34,562 nucleotides of DNA, from the NCBI GenBank assembly GCA_018671895.1, contig JABHGV010000057.1:1-34562 (forward strand). Reading direction: 5' to 3'. The first letter of the stretch is position 1; the number at the start of each line of letters is the position of its first letter. The DNA comes from Rhodospirillaceae bacterium. Its GTDB lineage: Bacteria > Pseudomonadota > Alphaproteobacteria > Rhodospirillales > JABHCV01. The translations under genes were made by a program, and so were the position numbers. Below are positions 23,423 through 31,224 of this stretch, one piece after another. The notes beneath the pieces are model-generated. The model ran no database searches and was not told the DNA's origin. It was given only the letters and a program-made list of their open reading frames with translations.

Positions 23423-24238
23423 ATGGCAAACGGCGGTGAAACTATAAATATCCGTAAAGTGAAGTCGTCGATGGACATGGCAACCGTCATCGGGCTGATC
23501 TGTGGTTTTGGGCTGATTACAGCCGCCATTGTGCTGGGCGGCGATCCAGCGTCATTTGTCAATCCGCCATCGATCCTGATCGTTGTCGGCGGCACGCTGG
23601 CCATTACCACCATGTGCTTTTCCATGTCGGAAATTGGCCATTCCGTGAAAATCATCGCCAAAACATTCTTCTTCTCGTCACGCGATCCGTCCGACGCCGC
23701 CATGCAAATTCTGCAAGTCGCCGAACTGGCGCGCCGTCAGGGCGTGCTGTCGCTGCAAAACGTACTTGATGGCCTGCGCCCTGAGCCGTTCCTGTACAAG
23801 GGCATGCTGATGGTCGTCGATGGGACGCCGGGCGAAGAAGTCGAACTGATTATGCGCCGCGACCTGAACGCGACGCTGACGCGCCATCACAAAAGTACCA
23901 ATGTGCTGCGAAAAGCAGCTGAATTTGCACCGGCCATGGGCCTGATCGGCACCTTGATCGGTCTGGTGCAGATGCTCGGCAATCTGGATGATCCCTCGAC
24001 CATCGGTCCGGCCATGGCCGTCGCCCTGCTGACCACATTTTACGGTGCTGTGCTGGCAAACATGGTGTTCTCGCCGATGGCTTCGAAGCTGGAGCGGAAC
24101 TCGGCGGAAGAATCCATGGTCAACACAATTTACATGATGGGGGCGGCATCCATCGGTCGGCAGGAAAACCCGCGCCGCCTGGAAATGCTGCTCAACAGCA
24201 TACTGCCCCCGGGTAAACGCGTGCAATATTTTGACTGA
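23423..24238 (+). CDS. motA: Stator protein MotA (MotA/PomA family)
   Basis: MotA is the multi-pass stator subunit paired with MotB. The 271-residue product has four membrane segments, a cytoplasmic loop with EEVELIMRRDLNATLTRHHK, the proline-containing helix AAEFAPAMGLIGTLIGLVQM and the last helix VALLTTFYGAVLANMVFSPM, all hallmark features. It lies between fliN and flbD, whereas its partner motB is about 14 kb away on the other strand, an arrangement common to this group. The four membrane segments fit the PomA/MotA type; the ion (H+ or Na+) cannot be told by eye. Confidence 0.95.
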   Translation: MANGGETINIRKVKSSMDMATVIGLICGFGLITAAIVLGGDPASFVNPPSILIVVGGTLAITTMCFSMSEIGHSVKIIAKTFFFSSRDPSDAAMQILQVAELARRQGVLSLQNVLDGLRPEPFLYKGMLMVVDGTPGEEVELIMRRDLNATLTRHHKSTNVLRKAAEFAPAMGLIGTLIGLVQMLGNLDDPSTIGPAMAVALLTTFYGAVLANMVFSPMASKLERNSAEESMVNTIYMMGAASIGRQENPRRLEMLLNSILPPGKRVQYFD

Positions 24239-24265
24239 ACCAAGACTGACTGACGGAAACGAAGT

Positions 24266-25606
24266 TTGATGCGATTACTGATTATCGGAACTCTGGACGG
24301 ACAAATCGGCGGCGCCAGCCGTATCGCCGTCGAACGTGGTGCGAAAGTAACCCAGGTCGACGACATTCAGGGTGGGCTGGAGACGCTCCGCGCCGGAAAT
24401 GGTGCCGATCTGTTGATGGTCGACGTCAATCTGGACATCGGCTTGTTGATATCCTCGCTTGAGGCCGAACGAATCACCATTCCCGTCGTCGCCTGCGGCA
24501 TCGGCAACGATACCCGCGCTGCGGTCAAGGCTATCAAGGCCGGGGCCAAGGAATACATCCCGCTGCCGCCGGACACCGACCTGATCGCCGCCGTACTTTC
24601 GGCCGTTACCGAAGAAACCCACGCCATCGAATTCAAGGATCCGGCCATGGCCGAGGTTCTGAAAATGGCGACCCAGGTCGCGCCCAGCGATGCCAGCATC
24701 ATGGTCACCGGCCAGTCCGGTACCGGCAAGGAACTGATGGCCCGCTTCCTGCACGCCAAGAGCCTGCGCTCGAAAGGACCGTTCATCGCCGTCAATTGCG
24801 CAGCGATCCCTGAAAACCTGCTTGAATCAGAACTGTTCGGTTACGAAAAGGGCTCTTTTACCGGTGCCGTTGCACGCCGCATCGGTAAATTCGAAGAAGC
24901 CAACGGCGGCACCCTGTTGTTGGACGAAATCAGCGAGATGGACCCGCATCTTCAGGCCAAACTGCTGCGCGCAGTGCAGGAACGGGAAATCGACAGGATT
25001 GGCGGCACCAGGCCGGTTAAAGTCGATGTCCGTATCGTCGCCACCTCGAACCGCAATATGGCCGATGAAATTGCCGAAAATCGCTTCCGCGAGGACCTGT
25101 ATTTCCGCCTCAACGTCGTTAATCTGGCGTTGCCCTCGCTTTCGGAACGGCCCCTGGACATTCTCCATCTGTCCAGCCACTTCATTGCCAAATACGCCAA
25201 GGAAAACTGCGTCGATGCCCTGCCCTTGTCAGACAGCGCCACACAGGCACTTCAAGACTATCCATGGCCGGGGAACGTTCGTGAACTGGAAAACGCCATG
25301 CACCGTGCCGTGCTGCTGTCCAGCGGTAAGGAAATCAGCACCGACGCCATCCAGCTGACAGCGGCGGCATCGAGCAGTGATAAGGCCGCACCAACGGCAA
25401 TCGGCGGCGACATGGTCGGCCAGACTGTCGCCCAGGTCGAACGCGGCCTGATTATCGACACCTTGCAACACTGCCTGGGCAATCGCACGCACGCCGCGAA
25501 CATCCTTGGAATTTCCATTCGCACGTTGCGTAACAAACTGAAGCTTTACAACGAGCAAGGTTTTGCCGTCCCGATGCCCGGCGAAACCGAACGCCCGTCC
25601 GTTTAA
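24266..25606 (+). CDS. flbD: Sigma-54-dependent flagellar transcription activator FlbD
   Basis: FlbD activates class III/IV flagellar promoters with sigma-54. The receiver-like N-terminus (about 1-115) lacks the usual acidic pair (it reads IIGTLDG) but keeps an Asp at 52 (LLMVDVNLDI). The AAA+ domain has Walker A GQSGTGKE (148-155), a GSFTGA loop (195-200; consensus GAFTGA) and Walker B TLLLDE (215-220). A Fis-type helix-turn-helix ends the protein (RTHAANILGISIRTLRNKL, about 406-424). The atypical receiver is a family trait, because FlbD is thought to be controlled by FliX rather than by phosphorylation. It lies between motA and flhA. Confidence 0.95.
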   Translation: MMRLLIIGTLDGQIGGASRIAVERGAKVTQVDDIQGGLETLRAGNGADLLMVDVNLDIGLLISSLEAERITIPVVACGIGNDTRAAVKAIKAGAKEYIPLPPDTDLIAAVLSAVTEETHAIEFKDPAMAEVLKMATQVAPSDASIMVTGQSGTGKELMARFLHAKSLRSKGPFIAVNCAAIPENLLESELFGYEKGSFTGAVARRIGKFEEANGGTLLLDEISEMDPHLQAKLLRAVQEREIDRIGGTRPVKVDVRIVATSNRNMADEIAENRFREDLYFRLNVVNLALPSLSERPLDILHLSSHFIAKYAKENCVDALPLSDSATQALQDYPWPGNVRELENAMHRAVLLSSGKEISTDAIQLTAAASSSDKAAPTAIGGDMVGQTVAQVERGLIIDTLQHCLGNRTHAANILGISIRTLRNKLKLYNEQGFAVPMPGETERPSV

Positions 25607-25636
25607 CGAATAAAGACGAGAGCCCAGAAGGCAAAA

Positions 25637-27763
25637 ATGGCCGACGCTCAAAGCGAAACAACAACCGCCCCACAGACGCCGTCATTCGGTCTGCAAGATG
25701 TGGTCGGGTTTATCACCAAGCGCGCCGATATCGCGCTGGCCCTGGGTGTCGTCTGTATCCTGGTGGTATTGATCCTGCCAATGCCGAAATGGCTTCTGGA
25801 TATCGCCCTTGCGTTTTCCATCACGTTTTCCGTGCTCATCCTGATGACCACCTTGTTTATTACCAAGTCGTTGGAATTCAATGCTTTTCCGACAGTCATC
25901 CTGCTCGCGACGATGATCCGCCTGTCCCTGAACCTGGCCTCGACCCGCCTGATCCTGAGTGACGGTCACACCGGACCAGACGCCGCCGGTAAAGTCATTG
26001 AAGCCTTCGGCGGTTTCGTTATGGGTGGCAATTTTGTTATCGGTATTATCGTCTTCGCGATCCTGGTTATCGTCAACTTCGTCGTCATCACCAAGGGTTC
26101 CGGGCGTATCGCCGAAGTTTCAGCGCGCTTCACCCTGGACGCCATGCCCGGTAAACAGATGGCCATTGATGCCGACCTGTCGACCGGCCTGATCGACGAG
26201 GCCGATGCACGGGCCCGACGCAAGGAACTGGAAGACGAGAGCACTTTCTTCGGAGCCATGGATGGTGCATCGAAGTTCGTTCGTGGTGATGCTGTCGCTG
26301 GCCTGATGATTACCTTTATCAACGTCATCGGTGGCATGATCATCGGTGTCGCGCAGAACGATCTGACCTTTGCTCAGGCCGCCGAGACTTATACCCGCCT
26401 GACCGTCGGTGATGGCCTGGTCTCGCAAATCCCGGCGTTGATCGTCTCGACCGCCGCCGGTCTGATGGTGACGAAAGCCGGTATCGGTGGCACTGCAGAC
26501 AAAGCATTGTTCTCGCAACTGGGTGGGCGTCCGCGCGCCATGGGCGTCAGCTCATTCTTGCTAATTTCACTAGCGCTGTTGCCCGGCATCCCTGCAGTTC
26601 CGTTCGTTATTCTGGGCACTATCACCGGTTTCATTTCGCTGTACGTCGGCATCAGCCAGAAAAAGACACAGGATGAGGCGCTTGAAAAAGCCGAGGAAGA
26701 GGCCTTAGAGCCATCGAAGGCCGAAGAAGAGCCCATCGGCTCGGCCCTGAAGATAGACTTCCTGCGCCTTGAGCTGGGCTACGGCCTGTTGTCGCTGATT
26801 AACAACCCCCGCGACGGCCAGCGCCTGACCGACCAGATCAAGGCGCTGAGACGGCAAATGGCATCGGACATCGGTTTCGTCATGCCGTCGGTCCGTATTC
26901 AGGACAACATGCAGCTTCCCGCCAACACCTATGTCGTCCGGGTCAAGGAGATCGAGGCCGGGAATGGCGATCTGCGCCCCAACATGTTGCTGGTGATGGA
27001 TCCGCGCGGCGAGGAAATCACCCTGCCCGGCGAGAAAACCACCGAGCCGACATTCGGCCTGCCAGCCATGTGGATTGACGAGACAAACCGCGAAGAAGCA
27101 CTGTTCCGTGGCTACACGGTGGTTGATCCGGCGACCGTCATCACCACCCATATAACAGAGGTCATCAAGGACAACATGGCCGAGCTGCTGTCCTATGCGG
27201 AAACGCAAAAACTGATGGACGAGCTGGACAAGGAACATCAAAAACTGATTGGCGACATGATCCCGGCGCAGATATCGCTGGGCGGCGTACAACGCGTCTT
27301 GCAGAACCTGCTGGCCGAACGGGTGTCGGTGCGCGACCTGCCGACTATTCTGGAAGGCATATCGGAAGCCTGCGGCCAGACCCGCAACATCACCATGATT
27401 ACCGAACATGTCCGTGCCCGACTGGCCCGACAAATCAGTTCAATCAACACCAACGAGGCCGGGTTTATCCCGCTCGTTACCTTAAGCCCGGAATGGGAAC
27501 AGGCCTTTGCCGAATCCCTGGTCGGCACCGGCGAGGATCGCCAGCTTTCAATGCCGCCAAGCCGCTTGCAGGACTTCATTCAGGCACTGCGTAACGGCTT
27601 TGAGCGTCAGGCAATGATGGGCGAAACACCGGTATTGCTGACCAGCCCGCCGATCAGGCCGTTCGTGCGCTCCATTGTTGAACGTTTCCGCCCGATGACG
27701 ACGGTGATGTCCCAGAACGAAGTTTATTCAAAAGCCAACATCAAAACCGTTGGGCAGGTGTAA
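25637..27763 (+). CDS. flhA: Flagellar export-gate protein FlhA
   Basis: FlhA is the large export-gate subunit that uses the proton motive force and docks substrates and chaperones. The 708-residue product has about eight membrane helices (28-330) with the FHIPEP-family signature LATMIRLSLNLASTRLILSD near residue 94. A cytoplasmic nonameric domain follows (about 360-700), including PSVRIQDNMQLPANTYVVRV and VLQNLLAERVSVRDLPTILE. It ends SKANIKTVGQV, the usual C-terminus. The stop is directly followed by the flhG ATG. Confidence 0.98.
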   Translation: MADAQSETTTAPQTPSFGLQDVVGFITKRADIALALGVVCILVVLILPMPKWLLDIALAFSITFSVLILMTTLFITKSLEFNAFPTVILLATMIRLSLNLASTRLILSDGHTGPDAAGKVIEAFGGFVMGGNFVIGIIVFAILVIVNFVVITKGSGRIAEVSARFTLDAMPGKQMAIDADLSTGLIDEADARARRKELEDESTFFGAMDGASKFVRGDAVAGLMITFINVIGGMIIGVAQNDLTFAQAAETYTRLTVGDGLVSQIPALIVSTAAGLMVTKAGIGGTADKALFSQLGGRPRAMGVSSFLLISLALLPGIPAVPFVILGTITGFISLYVGISQKKTQDEALEKAEEEALEPSKAEEEPIGSALKIDFLRLELGYGLLSLINNPRDGQRLTDQIKALRRQMASDIGFVMPSVRIQDNMQLPANTYVVRVKEIEAGNGDLRPNMLLVMDPRGEEITLPGEKTTEPTFGLPAMWIDETNREEALFRGYTVVDPATVITTHITEVIKDNMAELLSYAETQKLMDELDKEHQKLIGDMIPAQISLGGVQRVLQNLLAERVSVRDLPTILEGISEACGQTRNITMITEHVRARLARQISSINTNEAGFIPLVTLSPEWEQAFAESLVGTGEDRQLSMPPSRLQDFIQALRNGFERQAMMGETPVLLTSPPIRPFVRSIVERFRPMTTVMSQNEVYSKANIKTVGQV

Positions 27764-28558
27764 ATGAGCACCAGCACAACCACCTCGCCCCTTGCGCCAA
27801 GACCCTCTGGACGATCCCAGGGACAGAACATGATTGCCATCGCGTCTGGCAAGGGCGGTGTCGGCAAGACCTGGTTCGCCATCACCCTGACCCATGCACT
27901 GGCGCGTGAAAACCTGAAAACCCTGTTGTTTGACGGTGATCTCGCCCTCGCCAATCTGGATATTCAGCTTGGCTTGATGCCGAAACACGACCTGGGCAGC
28001 GTCATCGCCGGACGACTGACCCTTAATCAGGCTGTCCTGCCCTACGAAGACGGCAATTTTGATATCGTCGCCGGACGGTCCGGGTCCGGTGGACTGGCCA
28101 ACGTCCCAGCCAGCCGCTTGCAAGTGCTGGGCGATGATCTGGTGCTGCTGTCTGCCGGTTATGACAAGGTGATCATTGATCTGGGGGCCGGTGTAGAACG
28201 AACCGTGCGCCAGCTGACCCATAATGTTGGCACCTGTCTTGTCGTCGCCACCGACGAGCCGACTTCGCTGACCGATGCCTACGCCTTCATCAAGGTGACG
28301 CACATGGAGAGGCCCGGCGCCGATATCCGTATCGTCATCAACATGGCCAATTCAACCCGCGAGGGAGAGCGCACATACAATACGCTGCTCAAGGCCTGTG
28401 AAGGGTTCCTTAAAATTTCTCCACCTTTGATCGGAGTGATCCGCCGCGACAACAAGGTGCGTGAATCGATCAAGAGCCAGTCGTCGATCCTGACGCGCTT
28501 CCCCAATACCGAGGCCGCCACGGATGTCGAGGAGATCGCCGCCAAACTCAAGGATTGA
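27764..28558 (+). CDS. flhG: Flagellar number regulator FlhG (FleN, MinD-like ATPase)
   Basis: FlhG is a MinD-family ATPase that limits flagellar number and inhibits FlhF or sigma-54 activators. The 264-residue protein has a deviant Walker A KGGVGKT (30-36), the MinD-type segment LLFDGDLALANLDIQLGLMP, VIIDLGAGV and a C-terminal amphipathic region. Its ATG follows the flhA stop with no gap. In most bacteria flhF lies between flhA and flhG; no FlhF (SRP-GTPase) is present in this window. Alternative: another MinD-like ParA protein, but position favours FlhG. Confidence 0.85.
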   Translation: MSTSTTTSPLAPRPSGRSQGQNMIAIASGKGGVGKTWFAITLTHALARENLKTLLFDGDLALANLDIQLGLMPKHDLGSVIAGRLTLNQAVLPYEDGNFDIVAGRSGSGGLANVPASRLQVLGDDLVLLSAGYDKVIIDLGAGVERTVRQLTHNVGTCLVVATDEPTSLTDAYAFIKVTHMERPGADIRIVINMANSTREGERTYNTLLKACEGFLKISPPLIGVIRRDNKVRESIKSQSSILTRFPNTEAATDVEEIAAKLKD

Positions 28559-28579
28559 GCCGGGAGGCCAAGGGTCAAT

Positions 28580-30307
28580 ATGCCCACCATTACGCCACCG
28601 CCGCCAGCGCTTACGCAAGCCGCCATGCCGACGCCACCACCGCTAGCCGTCGTGCAGAATCCGCCGGTCGCGATTACCCAGCTTAGCCTGGGTCATGTGC
28701 TCGAGGCGGCGCTGACCGCCCAAGTCGGCAAAGATCTGTACACCCTGAAAACGCCACTTGGACAATTGACGGTACAGACGACGCTGCCGCTGCCGAAACT
28801 CTCGAACCTGGTGCTGCATTTACAGTCACTGACGCCACAGGCCCAGTTCGTCATCAATTCAATCAACGGCAAACCCCCGGAAGGCACCCTGCGGCCTACA
28901 ATGGCACAAGCCGGACAGGCAGGGCAGACAGCAACGGCAAATACCGCCAGCGCCAGTCCGGCAGCCGGTCCGCTGACACTGAATGCCGGGACAACGCTTC
29001 AGGCTTCCTTGTTACGCCCCTTGGCCCAACCAGCAGTGGCAGCCTCGCAAGCCACCGGAACCGTAGCGTCACAAACGCTTGCCAATGCGCCCGGGAACAC
29101 TCCCGGTACCAGCACCGGGGCTGGTTTCACAGAAGGTCTTAAACAGAACATCACCAAGGGTCTCAGCAAAGGCTTCGGCAATCTCGCCTCGCGGGTGCTG
29201 CCTGCTGGCAATGCCGCCAAGACCGTCACCTCATCGGGCAAAACAGCCTCTACAACCGCTGCAAAAACCGCACAGGCATCCCATTCGGCACAGGCAGCCG
29301 GATCCACCGGAAACGCCAAGGGAACCCAGTATTTATCATCGGGGACGCAGTTCAGCATCAAGATTGGCAAAATCGTCTTGCCGTCCGCCACCGCCACGGA
29401 CGCCACACCCGCGGCCCCAAAATCCGCGACAAGCAATTTAAGCATTGGCCGCACCTTGACCGGCACGGTATCGGGCACGACAACGACGGGACATCCAATT
29501 GTGCAGACAAATTCCGGTGTTTTTGCCCTGAAGACGCCCGCGGCCCTGCCGCGCGGCAGCATCATTACGTTCGATATCACCACCCCGCCTATACAGCCGA
29601 AGGCCGAACCAGGTGTGCATTTAGGACTTGGTCGTGAAAACCTGTTCATGTCTCGAAAATGGCCGGCGCTGGAGGAAACAGTCACCACCATCCACGAGGC
29701 ATCCCCGGCATCGGCTCAACAAATTGTCCAGAACATCCTGCCCCGCCCCGGTCCGGCACTGACGGCGACCGTGCTGTTTTTCCTGACTGCCCTGCGTGGC
29801 GGCGATATGCGCGCCTGGCTCGGTGAAGCACCGGTACGCACCATTGAACGCACACGCCCCAACCTTCATTCCCGCCTGAACGATGATTTTCAGACCCTTG
29901 GGCGTATATCTGATGACTCGGCCAAGGGCGACTGGCGCGTTGCCCTGATTCCCATCAACAGCGGCGAGGCGCTGGAACAAATCCGCATGCTGATGCGCAA
30001 CGACGAAAATGATGATGAAGAAAGTTCCGAAAAATCAAACACGCGGTTCATCATCGATGTCATCCTCAGCCGCATGGGACGGATACAGCTAGATGGACTG
30101 GTCCGCGATGAAGGAAAAAAACTGGATCTGATTGTGCGTACGGAAATGCCGCTGACCGACGAAATCCGATACGATATTCAGGAAATCTTCCAGAATTCAT
30201 CTGAGGCCTTTGGACTTAGCGGTGGCGTTGGTTTTCAGGCAGCCCCGCCCAACTTCATTGATGTCGATGATCCGATTTCAAATGAAGAAATGGGACTCGT
30301 GGTTTAG
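28580..30307 (+). CDS. FliK-like Ala/Thr/Pro-rich protein of the flagellar operon
   Basis: The 575-residue protein starts with a Pro-rich segment and a beta-rich region (LSLGHVLEAALTAQVGKDLY). A long low-complexity Ala/Thr/Gly stretch follows (about 110-310), with a second related beta region (LSIGRTLTGTVSGTTTTGHP). The C-terminal domain (about 490-560) reads LSRMGRIQLDGLVRDEGKKL and IVRTEMPLTDEIRYDIQEIF. Its leader-GxIxLD pattern resembles the C-terminal FliK (Flg_hook) domain, and the flexible centre fits a length ruler. It sits 22 bases after flhG in the flagellar operon. I call it FliK-like with moderate confidence; direct similarity would need to be confirmed. Confidence 0.55.
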   Translation: MPTITPPPPALTQAAMPTPPPLAVVQNPPVAITQLSLGHVLEAALTAQVGKDLYTLKTPLGQLTVQTTLPLPKLSNLVLHLQSLTPQAQFVINSINGKPPEGTLRPTMAQAGQAGQTATANTASASPAAGPLTLNAGTTLQASLLRPLAQPAVAASQATGTVASQTLANAPGNTPGTSTGAGFTEGLKQNITKGLSKGFGNLASRVLPAGNAAKTVTSSGKTASTTAAKTAQASHSAQAAGSTGNAKGTQYLSSGTQFSIKIGKIVLPSATATDATPAAPKSATSNLSIGRTLTGTVSGTTTTGHPIVQTNSGVFALKTPAALPRGSIITFDITTPPIQPKAEPGVHLGLGRENLFMSRKWPALEETVTTIHEASPASAQQIVQNILPRPGPALTATVLFFLTALRGGDMRAWLGEAPVRTIERTRPNLHSRLNDDFQTLGRISDDSAKGDWRVALIPINSGEALEQIRMLMRNDENDDEESSEKSNTRFIIDVILSRMGRIQLDGLVRDEGKKLDLIVRTEMPLTDEIRYDIQEIFQNSSEAFGLSGGVGFQAAPPNFIDVDDPISNEEMGLVV

Positions 30308-30318
30308 GATCAAGCCTT

Positions 30319-30711
30319 ATGGACGTAAGCGAAAGACGCAAACATCTGCCAACAACACGCAATCCGGACGGCAAGCTGGATTACGTAACCACACTTGTCG
30401 GCCATATGGCCGCCGTAAGCGATATGGAACGCAGTTCCGTCACCCTGCGCTATGTGCCGGACAAGCTGATTCTGGAACCGGCAGCCTTCGGCAAGTATCT
30501 GGATGTTCTGGGAACGGTCGAATGGCCGACACTGGAAGAGGCAGCAGCCGTAATCCTGAATGACATCAACAATGAATTGATTGCCCGCTGGGTTCAGGTT
30601 TCCATCGACACGCCGGATCAGGTTCACCCCGGTATCGCCAGTCATGAAGTATTGCTGGAAGATCAGCAGCCAAAATGGAGCAACCCGGAACTCTTATCAC
30701 GTTTAAAGTAG
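30319..30711 (+). CDS. Small QueF-like T-fold protein lacking the catalytic Cys
   Basis: The 130-residue protein contains TLRYVPDKLILEPAAFGKYL (about 42-61), which resembles the QueF (preQ0 reductase) segment IRYVPDK...LKLYL, followed by EEAAAVILNDINNELIARWV and QVSIDTP. Aligned by eye without gaps, the QueF motif TSLCPVTGQPDF falls on VGHMAAVSDMER, so the catalytic Cys position is Met. The protein therefore probably has the T-fold but not the reductase activity. It is 11 bases after the FliK-like gene and ends the operon. Its role in or near the flagellum is unknown. The resemblance is my reading and needs a profile search. Confidence 0.55.
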   Translation: MDVSERRKHLPTTRNPDGKLDYVTTLVGHMAAVSDMERSSVTLRYVPDKLILEPAAFGKYLDVLGTVEWPTLEEAAAVILNDINNELIARWVQVSIDTPDQVHPGIASHEVLLEDQQPKWSNPELLSRLK

Positions 30712-30740
30712 AGAGTTGGAAATGACGGTGTATCGTTTCG

Positions 30741-30791
30741 CCAATTAAAGTCTGACTTCCAGAGGCTGCGCCATCCGAAGGGTGCGCCTAC
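30741..30791 (-). repeat. Dispersed intergenic repeat, copy C
   Basis: Read on the minus strand it runs GCGCACCCTTCGGATGGCGC, then CTCTGGAAGTCAGACTTTAAT. It lies between the two convergent gene ends at 30711 and 30793, where it may also form a hairpin; no T-run follows. Confidence 0.75.
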
Positions 30792-30792
30792 A

Positions 30793-31215
30793 TCATGCCT
30801 TCTTACGCGCGTAGCCCTGCAAACCGATTTCGTCGAGGACCATTTGTTCGCGAACGGCGAGTTCCTTTTGCTCGCGCACTTCCCTGTTCTTCTGGGCGGT
30901 TTCGTATTTTTTCAACTCGCGATAGGCCTCGTTCAATTCCTCGCGGGCGACTTCGGCTTCTTGTTCAGATTGTTGAATTGACAGCGCTATCCGTTCGCGC
31001 CGCTCAATCACATGGTTGGCATAGTTGCCGTACAGGAACCCGGCTTCCGAGGGATCGTTGGCGGCACTGGCCTGCTCTTCAATCAACTCTTCTTCAAGCA
31101 ATTGCGCCTGATTCTGCAAGGCATTGATCAGACGCAGAATTCCACCAAGCTTTCGGCGTTTCTGGTCAACCGTCCACTCATTCAGTCGGATCAACGTTTT
31201 CAGGCTGCGGGCCAT
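30793..31215 (-). CDS. fliJ: Flagellar export protein FliJ
   Basis: FliJ is the coiled-coil stalk of the FliI ATPase and links it to FlhA. The 140-residue product is basic at its N-terminus (LKTLIRLNEWTVDQKRRKLG) and then almost entirely coiled coil, with YGNYANHVIERRERIALSIQ and KYETAQKNREVREQKELAVR. Length and composition match the family. It starts 9 bases after fliI, and the ATG has AGGA upstream. Confidence 0.92.
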   Translation of the reverse strand: MARSLKTLIRLNEWTVDQKRRKLGGILRLINALQNQAQLLEEELIEEQASAANDPSEAGFLYGNYANHVIERRERIALSIQQSEQEAEVAREELNEAYRELKKYETAQKNREVREQKELAVREQMVLDEIGLQGYARKKA

Positions 31216-31224
31216 TCAGCTTTC

